This document shows, piece after piece, positions 10,510 to 22,109 of a stretch of 64,000 nt of DNA (its first letter is position 1; each line of letters starts with the position of its first letter). The DNA comes from Galeopsis tetrahit. Taxonomy: Eukaryota; Streptophyta; Magnoliopsida; Lamiales; Lamiaceae. The translations under genes and the position numbers were made by a program. The stretch lies in assembly GCA_963675135.1 (NCBI GenBank), contig OY776130.1, positions 65,506,867 through 65,570,866 of the forward strand. Direction: 5' to 3'. The notes under the pieces were generated by a model. It did not search any database and was not told the origin of the DNA. It was given only the letters and a program-made list of their open reading frames with translations.

Positions 10510-11175
10510 TTGGGAGGAGATTTTTCCTTTCCACACTTCTGTCACCCACTCGCGTCTTCATTGGGAGTGTGGTTGTTTTTGATTTCTTGTTTCGGAGACA
10601 AGAATATGAGGAGCCTCAAGGGGATTGGGCGAAAAAATTTCGGGGGGTTTTTTCTCACAAAACCTTTGATTGTTGGTGGTTTTGTGGGATTTTTCGCCGT
10701 GGTTTTTCACACCTGGATTTGTGAGAAGTGCCTCTTTATATACTGGTCTGAGGGTTTCACTTCTCCCTCATCCTTCATTTTTCTTTCTCTCCTAAACACT
10801 CTCTCCCTCTTTATTCCCTCAGTTTCCGTGACAAATTTGGCTACAGGCTCGCTTATTGCGACTGGCGCATTGAGTGACACATTATTAGGAGCTAATGGGA
10901 CGATCAATGGGACTGGCTCCGTGACGGATTTGGCTACAGGCTCGCTTATTGCAACTGGCGCATTGAGTGACGACACATTATTAGGAGGTAATGGCACGAT
11001 CAATGGGACTGGCTCCGTGACAGGTGTAGCTACAGTCTCGCTTATTGCAACTGGCGCATTGAGTGACGACACATTATTAGGAGGTAACGGCACGATTAAT
11101 GGGACTGGTTCCGTGACAGGTGTGTCTACAGTCTCGATAAATGGGGGTATTGGTTCGGTGCTTGGTGGCGAATGA
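10510..11175 (+). CDS. Chimeric open frame ending in the copy-B secreted-protein repeat domain
   Basis: The 3' half (10829-11175) is a second copy of the repeat domain at 6726-7289, with three and a half repeats (L-S-D-D-T-L-L-G-G-N-G-T-I-N core) and matching 3' flank, so it arose by duplication. The signal peptide, shared promoter and TATA box are absent. Instead the frame is continuous with about 105 new codons from unrelated upstream DNA just beyond the hAT MITE. This new part is rich in F, L and G and has hydrophobic stretches. The junction near 10826 reads CCCTCAG/TTTCCGTG, which looks like a splice acceptor, so the real transcript could instead join an upstream exon. It may equally be a pseudogene. 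Confidence 0.45.
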   Translation: MGGDFSFPHFCHPLASSLGVWLFLISCFGDKNMRSLKGIGRKNFGGFFLTKPLIVGGFVGFFAVVFHTWICEKCLFIYWSEGFTSPSSFIFLSLLNTLSLFIPSVSVTNLATGSLIATGALSDTLLGANGTINGTGSVTDLATGSLIATGALSDDTLLGGNGTINGTGSVTGVATVSLIATGALSDDTLLGGNGTINGTGSVTGVSTVSINGGIGSVLGGE

Positions 11176-11360
11176 AATCATCTTTTCATTTTTTGTATTT
11201 CAGTTGTGTTTCATTTTGAATGTATGACAAGTGCCCATGTTCATCATGTTAATTTATCTCCCAAACTTCTTCATTAATTGATTGGAGTTATTTATTTGCA
11301 GAGTATTTATTATGTCAAGAAGTTGATTAATTTGTATTCGGGTTTGATGTTAAAGAAATA

Positions 11361-11609
11361 CTCCCACTTATTCAAAATATATGTCATCTCTATTTCATGA
11401 ACACATATTAAGAAAATAATTGACTTCTCAATAAATGCTTGTAATTTTCATTAAAAAAAAATACATGTATATAAATATTTATTGATTTTAAGGATAAAAT
11501 TGAAATAAATGCAATTAATTTGCATTGAAAAGTGCAAAACAACTTATATTTTACAAAAAAAAAAAAAAAAGGAAAAGTCAAAATAACTTATAATATGAAT
11601 AGAAGGGAT
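11361..11609. mobile_element. Stowaway-like MITE with a visible empty site
   Basis: The insert begins CTCCCACTTATTC and ends GAATAGAAGGGAT, with TA on both sides (11359-11360, 11610-11611). The duplicated flank of copy A shows the uninterrupted site GAAATACATC at about 7460-7470, where this copy reads GAAATA-insert-TACATC. Confidence 0.85.
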
Positions 11610-11671
11610 TACATCTTTTTAATTTGAGATTATAGGCATATTTTGATTAATTTAATTTATACCGGCAATTA

Positions 11672-12050
11672 GGGGTGAAAATAGGCTGGGCTAGGCTAGG
11701 TTTTACATGAAAAAGTGTGAGTCTGGTTTATAAATATTGAGTCTGAGTCTGGCGTATTAGTATATGATAGACTTTTTTTGTAGACTTACCTGGCCTTTTA
11801 AGTAAATAGGTCAGGCCTACAACAGATGGTGTAAAACATATCTCAATTTAAATACACCACCTGACTTGATAGATCCACCCCCACTCCGCAGCATACACAT
11901 CCTGATCCACTAAATACACCACCTGCACTCCAGTACCACTAAATTCACCCATACAAATGGTGTAAAAAGTCCATTTAGTGGTACCCACTCCATTTTATAA
12001 ATCGGTACCTGCTCTATTTAATATATATTTAATTTTTCGCAACTCATTTA
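11672..12050. mobile_element. hAT-like MITE fragment
   Basis: The start AGGGGTGAAAATAGGCTGGG is followed by GGCTAGG and AGTCTG words, a familiar hAT-type MITE end. The matching right end was not found. The later part (11830-12010) contains repeated CCACCTG / GGTGTAAA words. Confidence 0.35.
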
Positions 12051-13032
12051 GATTTTCTTTTATTTATTCCTCTTTATAAAATAGTAATTGAAGCCAAAAC
12101 CTCAATCATCACTCCTCCCGTCCTCTGTCAAGGTATCAGGATAACAATTCTCACTTCCATTGTCGCCACACCGTCGGCACGCCATAGTCCACAATTAGAG
12201 AAAACTCGTAGTCACTCCTCTCCCCTCTCATTCTACTTGCATCAAACTTTGGTATATTACGATTTGATTCTCTTTAATTCAACAATTTTTTTATCAAATC
12301 AATAACAAGGGAGAAACACAACCCTAAATTCTCAAATTAAACAACTCGATTGTGATTCAATTTATTTTTTGAGTGAGAAAAATTCAGGACTCGCAGAATT
12401 TGGGGAAGCACTCAAACATTTTGTGTATTTGTTGTCTGAGCTTCAATTCGAACTTCGAGATTCTTATCTCATAAATATGTATGAGCTTTGTAAAGTTCTT
12501 GTACCCATTTTTAAGTCATTTATCAATATTGTTACTTATGAGAATGAGTTTTTTTTTTTTAATTTTTTCGATTGATCTTTTGGATTTATTTTTTGGTGTT
12601 AGATATGCGCGCATCTTAGTGCTTTGATAGAAAAAAATCATTTTACTGTTGTACGAGTTTTTTGTTGTTAATTGTGGAGAAATTGGTATTCTAGGTTATT
12701 TGTATTGATTTTATTTTTTGAACTGTATATGCAAAATTAAAGCTATGGAACTAAAAAATTTACTTTTTACATTTTGGGGGTTTTCGTGATTCAAATACTT
12801 GTCTCAGTGTTTGACCGCATTACTATATTTGCTAAACAATATCATGTTACAAGGTAAACAATATTACATGTTGAATGTAATACTAACAAGTATATTAACA
12901 TAATACTGCTAAGTGTGATAGTGTAGTACCATCTCATATGATTTGTTATACTATTATATATTTAAGAGATGTAGAGAGAAAAATTTAGGGGGAGTTACAC
13001 CTAGAGACACCCCACTAAGTGTTTAGGCTAAT
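12051..13032. other. Unassigned intergenic sequence
   Basis: No gene is supported. A 68-codon open frame at 12369-12575 ends in a T-run and has no recognisable domain. The AAT at 13030-13032 is the left target-site duplication of the next CACTA element. Confidence 0.4.
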
Positions 13033-13049
13033 CACTACAAAATAATTTG

Positions 13050-13370
13050 GAAATGGCATCGGGGAAGGCATCGGATCTGCCGTCCCCAAAGATGAAGGCA
13101 ACGGCAAAGGGGACGGCAGTGTGTCGATGCCAATATGGTCGATGCCATTTAAATGGCATCGGATTTGGGGAAAACCGTTGCCTTTTGGCATCGGCAGGTC
13201 GCCGTTACCAAATGGCATCGGGGCCCACTGCCGATGCCATTTTGCATCGGGGACAGCCGATGCCATTTCGCATCGGGGCAACCGCCGTTACCAAATGGCA
13301 TCGGGGCCACTGCCGTCCCCTTTTCGCATCGGGCCCATTGCCGATGTCATTTTGCCGATGCCTTTTTATT
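13050..13370. repeat. Left subterminal repeat array of the 7.6-kb CACTA element
   Basis: Many copies of ATGGCATCGG and its complement CCGATGCCAT occur in both orientations, separated by GGGGCCCACTGCCG-type spacers. In CACTA elements such motifs are bound by the TNPA-type protein. Open frames across this stretch are repeat artefacts. Confidence 0.8.
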
Positions 13371-13385
13371 AAAATTTAAAAAAGA

Positions 13386-13552
13386 CGAATCTGGGTTTCG
13401 AACCCAGGTATCGAGGCCACCAACACCCACCCCCCACCGCTGGGCCACCCCATTTTTTGGAAATCTGGCCATTTTCGCGAATTGTGGGGTTCGAACTCGG
13501 GACCTCGCGGTCTCGAAGGCTTTTGAGCGCCCCCTGTGTGCCGTTTAGGCTA
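13386..13552 (-). other. Two tRNA-like (A-box/B-box) modules inside the CACTA element
   Basis: Read on the minus strand, 13450-13386 contains TGGCCCAGCGG (A-box-like) and 33 bp on GGGTTCGAAACCC (perfect B box and T-arm stem). A second module (13552-13475) has TAGCCTAAACGG and GAGTTCGAACCCC. Neither folds into an obvious complete tRNA by eye, so I call them tRNA-derived or Pol III-promoter-like, not tRNA genes. Confidence 0.4.
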
Positions 13553-14216
13553 TGAGCTGTTATTCGACATGTTGTGAATGCAATTAATATATATTCAATT
13601 TAATTTGAGTTTTTAATTCTTTAATTAATTCAATCCATTCTAACTTTAATTGTTCCTTATTAAATTATTTATCAAAGCATAACATAATTATTTCTAAATT
13701 ATGTTTTTCAAATTAACTAAATTATATTTTTCAAATTAAATAATTTATTTACGGTATCAATTCACACTATTTAAATTTATTCTAATCCTCAATTTACAAC
13801 ATTTAAATTCATTCCAATTTTTAATTTCACAACATTATAATTACATACGAGTATACAACATTGAATATAATTATTTTCACTTATACATTTAAATTTATTC
13901 TAATCACATCATTTAAATTCATTCTAATTTTCAATTCACAACATTAAATATATATAATTATTTTCACTTATCCATTTAAAAATATGAATTCACTTATCCA
14001 TATAATTAAAAATATTTTCATCTATTATAAAATTATTCTCTAGTTCATTTTCAATTAAAATAACATCATATCACAAACAACATTAATTATAATCATAATT
14101 AGCATGTTCACGTCAATTAAAATAATAACATCACACACAACATTAAAATAAAAATTAATCTTCAACGTCAATGTAATATAATAACATTACACGTAACAAA
14201 GTAATATAAAAATGTA

Positions 14217-14805
14217 TCACTCCTCATCACCACCACCATCATCCTCAGTATCATCCCGATCCTGAACCTGGCTACTATCACGAACGTTGTGCGACGCCCC
14301 CGACGGCCTCGGCGGCCTCGGCTCCCCACCCAGCTGACCCATCCCACCCATCTGTCCCATCTGTCCCATCATCGTTGCCATCTGCTCCTGAAAATGCTTG
14401 AGTAAGCGCTCCTCCTGCTGCCGCATTTGTTCCAGTAAGCGCTGCTCTCTCTCTTCATTTACTCTCCGTTCTTCAGCAATAGCATTGTTAATGTCGTCCT
14501 GGGTGAATCGTCCATAAGCCGTACCACTTGACGTCTCGCCAGGACCGGAGGAGACCCGTCTGTTCTTGCCTACTTGTCCAAGGCCCCTAACACGTCCATG
14601 AGACCTGCCGACCTTCTTCACGTACAGTTCAGACATCTCGGGTATAGGTGGGGCCTGGGAACCATCCTCTGAACTAGGTACATCTGACGGATCTCTTGAA
14701 GTATTATTGGTGAACTCGTCATGTATCTGGTCCTATACGTGCACATTTAAAAGTGGGTTAATACATTTTCAAGTACAATTAAATATATATTTGTTATATA
14801 ATGTA

Positions 14806-14856
<51 letters not shown>

Positions 14857-16002
14857 CCATATAGCCACAAGTGTATGTCCCGTTTTTGTAACGGTGGTAA
14901 TATTCAACTATCTCCCAGTCGTATGCAGGGCGTCCCTGCCTCTCCTCCTGTATTTTGAATCGAAGACATATACGAATAAATAAACTAAATAATTAACTAA
15001 AATTAATTATATATAATTGACCACAAATACTTACAATGCGCCGTGCGACCTCTGCTGCTCCACGAGCTCCGCCTTTATGAGTACCATGGCCAGTACCCGG
15101 ACCTCCAGGCTCAGATAAGCGGTTCTTACGAGCCTGCTCGCTCTTCTTAATTGTTTCGGGATTGTTCCAGTGACGAACTAAGTCGTTCCAAACATTCACA
15201 TCCCACCTCAGCCTCTTGTTATCCTTCACCCACGCTTTCTTGATTTTTGATAACATGTTAGTGTACCGAGTTGCTGCTCTTTGAAGAAAGAGTATGTACA
15301 CCTCTGCAGAAGATGTGACTTCAGGGTCCCACCTGACCTCGGTCTGCAAAAAAAAATTAATTAACGAATTAATATAACAAAATAACAAAATGTTAATGTA
15401 AAGTTATTTTATACCTGGAATGTATCCCACCACCGCTATACCGTGCCGGGTGATACCATAGCCCAGGCGTGTGCACCAAACTCCATATTCCGGTACATTA
15501 TCGATCTGATCGTCCTCGAAATTAAATTTGAAGGCATCAACCTGTTACACGTATTTTATAATAAATAAAAAATTATTAATAAACATGTTATACATACGTC
15601 TAATGAAATTTAAATATAATATACTTACGTATCCTGGTAGATAAACAGTCGGATGCGACTGTCGGGTGCATCAGTCGACATGCTGGCCTGTGTCCCGACA
15701 GACGGATGTCTAACTGGCGAATGTATCGGTGGAGGGGATTGTTCCTGTGGATGTGGAACCATATGAGGCAACTGAGGCACCTGAGTGTAATAGGAATGTG
15801 GGTTCATTCTGGGCATCTGGGGCAACATTATCCCAGTCATATCAGGCATATAAAAACCCTGTGGTATCTGCTCAGTCGGTGTCTCATCCACCGGCTCTCC
15901 TCTACCTCTACCTCTACCTCTACCTCGCCCATGTCCAGAAGAATCCTGTCCAGAAGAACCCTGACCAGAGCCATGTCCAGAACCATGTCGACGACCACTC
16001 AT
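14217..16002 (-). pseudogene. CACTA second gene (Transposase_24 / Ptta-En-Spm family), one in-frame stop
   Basis: In CACTA elements this gene produces the accessory DNA-binding protein. Likely exons on the minus strand are 16002-15629, 15541-15415, 15343-15035, 14947 to about 14857, and 14732-14217, all with GT-AG junctions; the first three keep phase. The N-terminus is R/G/S-rich (R-G-R-G-R repeats). The third exon carries the Transposase_24 core (W-N-D-L-V-R-H-W-N-N, then K-K-S-E-Q-A-R-K-N-R and G-G-A-R-G-A-A-E). The C-terminus has an E/R/Q-rich coiled coil then G-Q-M-G-G-M repeats. A TAG at 15436-15438 (before R-W-W-D-T-F-Q) stops the frame, and a TA microsatellite (about 14810-14853) has expanded at the end of exon 4. 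The gene lies directly downstream of the transposase gene on the same strand. Confidence 0.75.
14810..14853. repeat. (TA)n microsatellite
   Basis: About 20 consecutive TA units lie within the region of exon 4 of the CACTA second gene; probably an expansion after the element became inactive. Confidence 0.9.
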
Positions 16003-16195
16003 CTGTCAAAATGAACATTAAAACATTATTAACATTGAACACTGTAACAATTAAAAAACATTATATATGAACATCACTGTAACGATTAACACTAAAATAT
16101 AAATAAGGAATATAATTAAGGAATTAATATTTAGATAACATTGTCTAACAATTAATATTTAGATAACATTGTCTAACAATTAACAACATCATTCA

Positions 16196-19100
16196 TCATT
16201 CATCTTCGGCTTCATCTTCGTCGTCTTCTTCTCCGTCTTCTTCTTCATCTTCTTCATACTCTGCCATTTCCATCATTGTACCGGTGTCATCAGTTAACAT
16301 GACAGGATCATCATCTACTTGCACAATCATTTGAGTCTCTATGTTAAAATCTTGCCACGCGGGAACTTCATCTTCAGTAGTATCTTTTGCATCCACCAAG
16401 TATCTCGGTTTGACTTTGCAGACAAATATCCAATCAGTACGAGATCCGGGGTATGGACAATAGTAGACTTGTGTGGCTTGACTTGCTAGTACGAATGGAT
16501 TGTATCGGCCGTAAGATCGCCTCTGATTAAGCTCCACGAGCTTGTAGTTAGGATGAACTTTTGTCCCATTGTTTGAGGGATCAAACCACTGACACTTGAA
16601 CAAAACCACTTTCTTCTCGTGGTACCCCTGATAGTCCAATTCGACTACTTCCTCGAGTTTCCCATAGAAATCTTCCTCATCCGCGTCATAGTTTTTTCCC
16701 TTGATACAAACCCCACTGTTTGATGTTGCTCTAGATGCACCATAAGCCATGGTGTGGAATTTGTACCCGTTCACGTAATACCCTACGTACGTAAGAACTT
16801 GACCAGACGGACCGGCCGAAAGATCGTATAAAAACCTGTTCTCGACGCGATTTATATTCACCTATATATATATATATATAAGCCGAATTAATGTGAGAAT
16901 TTCAATAACTTAACACTTTACACAGATCGTTATTTTAAGATAACTTACAATTTCTTCAAACCACGACGCAAATCCATCTTGTAGTCTTAAATCTGATTCA
17001 GCGGCCAAGAGATTTGGTTGAAGAACTTGAAGTTGTTGCATGAATAGCCTACGTACGATCGATATAAGATTAATAAGACATGTCAACACTAAGTATTTGA
17101 TTGACAAACATTTTGGTCGGATTGACTTACTGAACATATGGCTGCACCTCATCACAATTCAACAACACGTACGTATGAGCAACTTTTTTCTCCTCGTCTA
17201 AAATCCATCTTTTCTTAGGCTTTCCTAATCGTTTGCCAGGCGCCTTAAATATGGAAAAAGTGCCCTCGACATACTCGTGTATTTCGTCCCGACCATCGTA
17301 ATTACGAGGTACATTGTGTATCCTTGTCGTAACATGGTCCTCGAAATAGTGAGAACAAAACATTGACGCCTCTCTAGTTAAATATGCATTTGCAATCGAA
17401 GCTTCAACACATGCTTTGTTACCCACGCTTAATTTCAAGGTGCGAAGATACCTTATTAAATTTTAAGAATCGTAAGTTCATATAATTTGAAGAATCGTAT
17501 GAGAAATTAATTAAATTACCTCTCGTATGGATACATCCATCTGTATTGAACTGGACCACACACTTTTGCTTCATATGCAAGGTGCACAGGTAGATGTTCC
17601 ATAGAGTTGAAGAAGCTGGGTGGAAAGATACGTTCCAACTTGCACAAGATGATTGGGATATCTGTTTCCAGTCGAGTCATGTTGTCAACTGTGATGGTTG
17701 TAGAAGTCAACTCCTTAAAAAATAGACTAAGCTCAGTGATTGCTTTCCACACAGTGAGCGGCAGAATTTTGTAAAAAGCAATCGGTAGTAGTCTCTGCAT
17801 AAACACGTGACAATCATGACTCTTCATCCCATACAATTTCAATTTCGACCAGTCAATGCAACGGGACATGTTAGACACATATCCATCTGGAAACTTCAAC
17901 TCACTTGTCCACTTACAAACAACATCCTTTTGCTTCTTATCAAGCGAAAAAGAAGCCTTAGGATACTTTGATGTACGTGGACATTTCTTGAGAGAGGGAC
18001 GACGACAATAATCATTCAGCTCATCTCTTGATTTAGACGTGTCCTTTGTTTTCCCCTCCACATTCATCACCGTGTTGAAAACGTTATCAAACACATTTTT
18101 CTCAATATGCATCACGTCTAAATTGTGTCGTATCAACAAGGTACTCCAATAAGGCAACTCCCAGAAAATGCTTTTCCACTTCCACCCTCCAGAAAGTTTT
18201 TTGTTGTGAGCCTCAGCACCATCCTCTGTAACCTTTCTATATCCCAAATGATCAATTTCGTAAAGGAGACTTGCACCCGTTCGAATAGGCGGTGGATCAT
18301 CCGTGACTACTACTCCGGCCATGAATGTAGTTTTATTCGTTCGCCACGTGTGATTCGGTGGTAAGAACTTTCGGTGGTTGTCGAACCACGACTGCTTTCG
18401 ACTTTTATTCAAATAGAATGCATCGGTGTACTCTCCACAATATGGACAAGCAAGCCTTCCGGCTGTACTCCAACCAGACAACATTGAGTATGCTGGGAAG
18501 TCACTAATGGTCCAGATAAGTGCAGCTCGCATCAAAAAGTTTTGCTTTCTAGCAACATCGTAAGTTTGCACCCCATTTTCCCATAAAAATCTCAAATCTG
18601 CTATCAGTGGTTGCAAAAACACATCGAGTTTGTCCTTCGGACTTTTAGGCCCGGGCACGAGAATCGAAAGAAACATGAATTGATCCTTCATGCATAACCA
18701 CGGGGGTAGATTGTACGGAGTAAGTATAACTGACCATGACGAATATAGTTTTCCCGTCATTCCAAACGGTGCAAAACCGTCTGTGCTCAAGCCCAACCTC
18801 ACATTCCTAATTTCAGATGCAAAATCAGGATACGAACGGTCCAAATGCTTCCAAGCCAGCGAGTCTGCCGGGTGACGCATAACACCAGAGTCATCAGAAG
18901 CGCACGAGGAATGCCATGTCATATCCTTCGCAGTAGCCTTGGATATGTACAATCTTTGCAAACGAGGAATTATCGGAAAGTAGAACATCTCCTTATCCGG
19001 GCGTTTCTTTTTCAACCGACCATCTACATCAACCCTACTCGGCTTATACCGTGATCGACCACAAATCTTACAAAAATCTAGTTCGCTGTCTGCACCCCAA

Positions 19101-19808
19101 AAATAACATGCAATCAATCCTTTCTACCGGAAGACCCATCCCACTCATCAAATGTTTGGTGTCGTTAAATTTCTTGGGAACCTTATTTTCGGGAGGACAA
19201 ATCTCACGAATCAACTCAACAACCTGATTGTATCCCCTTTCAGACAATCTGTTTTCCGTTTTAATGTTCAACAATCTGGAATTGAATGACAACTGCGAAT
19301 GAGATTCACAACCAGGATACAAGTCTTGGTCCGCTGCACGAAGCATGCCGTAAAACTGTGCCGCATTCTCGTTAGGGGGTTCTTCATTAAGTGTCTCCTC
19401 TTCCACGTCGATTCCAAAATCAATGTTTGGGCCACCCATTAACTCTTCTACCATAGTGTGGTACGAACTAGGTCCCGCTGGGTCAACGTCGTTTGAAGTT
19501 GACGCATATTCATTAGTGTTTTGATATGGACGTGGACCCCAACTCTCTTCCCCGTGATAAATCCAATTATAATAATTCAGTGTAAAACCATTTCGATATA
19601 AATGAGATTTCACTTCATTAGGATCTCTATAAGTTTGATTTCGACATCTAGCTTTCGAACAAGGACACCTAATTTTTCCTTCCCAAATCGAATTCGGATT
19701 ACTAGTAGCAAATTCAATAAATCCATTTATTCCACTAACAAATTCGGGGCTCATAATCCCATTCACTAATCTTGGACTATACATCCAACTACGAATTGAA
19801 TAATCCAT
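16196..19808 (-). pseudogene. CACTA transposase (TNPD type), one frameshift
   Basis: This is the transposase that binds the CACTA ends and cuts the element out. Minus-strand exons are 19808-17520, 17451-17131, 17048-16949 and 16861-16196, with GT-AG junctions in register. Domains in order: transposase-associated N-terminal domain (W-M-Y-S, R-C-P-C-S-K-A-R-C, Y-N-W-I-Y-H-G-E), the Transposase_21 core (M-T-W-H, M-R-H-P-A-D, L-C-T/S-D-G-F-A-P-F-G, L-P-P-W-L-C-M, I-S-D-F-P-A-Y, C-P-Y-C), DUF4218 (N-L-D-V-M-H-I-E-K-N, H-D-C-H-V-F-M-Q-R) and DUF4216 (G-V-C, V-V-L-F-K-C-Q-W-F-D), ending in an acidic tail. Compared with the intact relative at 41901-45808, a cysteine-containing stretch near 19100 has lost 15 bp and gained one base, so the first 235 codons are out of frame with the rest. 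Summed exon length (3376) is one over a multiple of three, which agrees. Confidence 0.9.
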
Positions 19809-20384
19809 GTCAATCGACGTCTACAACACACAAACAACCAACGTCTCATTTCCCAACTCTATTAAAATCAATTAATATAATTCTTATTATATTATAATAA
19901 TTATTCTAACACCCTAATTAACAAATAAATTCATATATAGACATATAACACAAATTAATATAATTCTAACACCCTAATTAATAAATAAATTCATATAACT
20001 TAATTATTAAAACATACATATAAATACATGCCTAACACAACATAATTAATTAACAATTTATAAATTCTAACAATTAACACATGCATACATAAAAATTAAC
20101 AATTCTTATAACAATTTTATATATACATACAACATATATGCATATATATACTAAAACTATATATACACATATAACTTCAAATTTAACCAATGAAAATGAA
20201 AAAAATTACCGTAGAAATGCTCCCGTTGAAGTGTAGGACACAAATGGCCAAAAACCGAGTTCGATCCGCAAATGAAGGTGATTTTTGAGTGACTTGTGTG
20301 TAAAACTCGCTTCAATGGAGGTTGAGGCGCGGCTGTTACATTCTGGAAGAGAGGGTTGTGGCCGATTTTATACTCGTTTAGGGC

Positions 20385-20610
20385 GACGGGGAAGGCATCG
20401 GGCCCACTGCCGATGCCATTTTGCATCGGGGGGACCGTTACCAAATGGCATCGGGGCCCACTACCGATGTCATTTTGCATCGGCCATTAAATGCCGATGC
20501 CATTTCGCATCGGGGCCCACTGCCGATGCCATTTTGCATCGGCCATTAAATGCCGATGCCATTTCGCATCGGGCCCACTGCCGATGCCAATTGCCGATGC
20601 CTTTTGGGCA
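20385..20610. repeat. Right subterminal repeat array of the 7.6-kb CACTA element
   Basis: Repeated GCCGATGCCATTT and GCATCGGGCCCACT words in both orientations mirror the left array. It lies about 600 bp upstream of the transposase start and may serve as its promoter region. Confidence 0.8.
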
Positions 20611-20623
20611 ATATTTTGTAGTG

Positions 20624-21815
20624 AATTAATTCAATTGACTTATGGTAAAGCAATTAGAGCCAAATTTGAAATTAGGTGGACAAAAATACCCTTGCATTCA
20701 TAATATTAGTATTATTAAATAGTCAACTAAATAAAATATTAAATCAGAAAGAATTTGGCCTAGAAATTTGCACTAATTAATAGACATTCTTAATTCAAAA
20801 CAATTTTCTAATCTCTCACAAGAATTTCGTTACCTACATTAATAAAGTTAGTATATTAATTCGGTTGGGGTAATGGAGTAGTGTTGCTTAATTAATGGAT
20901 TATTGTGACTGTTTTTGTGGATTTAAAAAAATAAATAAGAAGGATAAATAATACAATTAAATTCAATTATATTACTATATTTAATTTAATATACAAATAA
21001 TAAAAATAATATTTATATATATAGTGAATTGAATTATGCTAATTTGGATTTGTAAGTATATATACTAACGAGTTTAGGTATAAAACATTATTACTGAATC
21101 ATAAGCAACAATTGTGAAGTTCAGTTGCATATAAATACCGTATATTCAAATATTTTGATATTTAATTGCATATGCTTAAAGAGATGCAAAATTGCGCTGC
21201 ATATTATAGAAAAAATTGTTGCATATTTTCAGTGACATGCAAAAATATGTTGCATATAACTTAAAATATTTCATAATATTCAAAAATATACTTCTGCATT
21301 TATGTTGTTTGTTATTTTTACATATGCAACAAAAATTGCATGTTGTAATTGCATAAGACAACACATAATTGCATAAATGAAACAAAAAATTGCATAACAC
21401 TTAAATATAATTGCATAAATGTTTTCAAAGATGTTGATCAAAAATGTCGGTCTCTAAGTGTTTTACATGAGAGTATAAACACGATCTTAACACATCCCAT
21501 AAAGTTTCAATACACTTGACCATCAAAAGTTTAGGACATCATCTCAAATATGCAATTCATACTGAGAAACAACTTCAAACTAAACATTGACATAATAGAA
21601 ATATCAGTTGAAAATCCATGTTTGATCGTTTATCACAGCTTCAGGTGGGGGAAGCAGGTGAACAGGTCGGCCTTTGGATAGTTCTATTTGCTAGCTAAAA
21701 CCATTTTTTGGAGCCTTTGTTTGATCTTTTGCAAATATTTAACTTTGTGAAAAACAATCCAATTATCATTAGAAGTTTTCAAAAGTAATTAGAAGATCTG
21801 AGTTCATATTTCATT
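20624..21815. other. AT-rich intergenic sequence with repeated TTGCATAA words
   Basis: No gene was seen. Between 21170 and 21420 the words TTGCAT and ATTGCATAA recur many times. The 33-bp segment at 21389-21421 is repeated exactly at 21987-22019, either side of the last exon of the next gene. Confidence 0.45.
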
Positions 21816-22109
21816 TCAGGTGGATGCATCATCGTCATCAAGAACTAGCCCACGCTCCTCTCTGTACATACGATCAACTTCCACTTCTATACTAAGCAAG
21901 GCCTTGTCAACCTAAACACAAAGAAAGCAAAAATTATGGATGAACCTCACTTATAGAATGCAACTATGTCATTGTATATACATTTCATTGCATAACACTT
22001 AAATATAATTGCATAAATGATTACAATGTCAGCATACACAAACGTAAAGTTGGGAAACTTGCTGCTCAATTCGCTGAATGCTGGAAGGATTTGACTGCAC
22101 ACACCACAC
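21816..22109 (-). pseudogene. Thioredoxin-like gene fragment (two exons)
   Basis: Exon 22109-22025 (minus) reads C-G-V-C-S-Q-I-L-P-A-F then F-T-F-V-Y-A-D-I, the redox-active CxxC helix and following strand of plant thioredoxin-like 3 proteins. It has a TTGCAG acceptor and a GTAATC donor. It ends in phase 0 and joins in frame to exon 21911-21816 (acceptor TTTAG), which encodes V-D-K-A-L-L-S-I-E-V-E-V-D-R-M-Y-R-E-E-R-G then D-D-D-D-A-S-T and stop. That second exon is not the expected thioredoxin C-terminus (no cis-proline, no H-I-R-Y-T-P-T). No upstream exon with the start was found; the nearest candidate region is cut by a Copia insertion at 22891. It could be a captured fragment, a chimeric gene, or a truncated host gene. 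Confidence 0.5.

Larger units (their letters stand above)
13033..20623 (-). mobile_element. CACTA (En/Spm) transposon, 7.6 kb, genes damaged
   Basis: The left end CACTACAAAATAATTTGG matches the right end ...CAATATTTTGTAGTG. The flanks are AAT (13030-13032) and AAT (20624-20626), the 3-bp duplication of this superfamily. Subterminal arrays of GCATCGG / CCGATGCC words lie inside both ends. Both genes are on the minus strand: transposase first (from 19808), then the second gene (from 16002). Each carries an inactivating change, so this copy is probably non-autonomous but could be moved in trans. Confidence 0.95.

Noticed and set aside
12369..12575. 68-codon open frame starting M-S-E-K
   Set aside because: No conserved motif, ends in a poly-T-derived F-F-F-F run, no supporting context.
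13047..13548. Overlapping open frames of 83-131 codons
   Set aside because: They run through the CACTA subterminal array; the short repeated DNA words generate periodic M-A-S-G and P-M-P-F peptides in several frames at once.
13386..13552. True tRNA genes on the minus strand
   Set aside because: A-box and B-box-like words are present, but I could not pair an acceptor stem or an anticodon arm, so only a tRNA-like module is claimed.
20285..20703. Open frames in the right CACTA array
   Set aside because: Same repeat artefact as on the left side.
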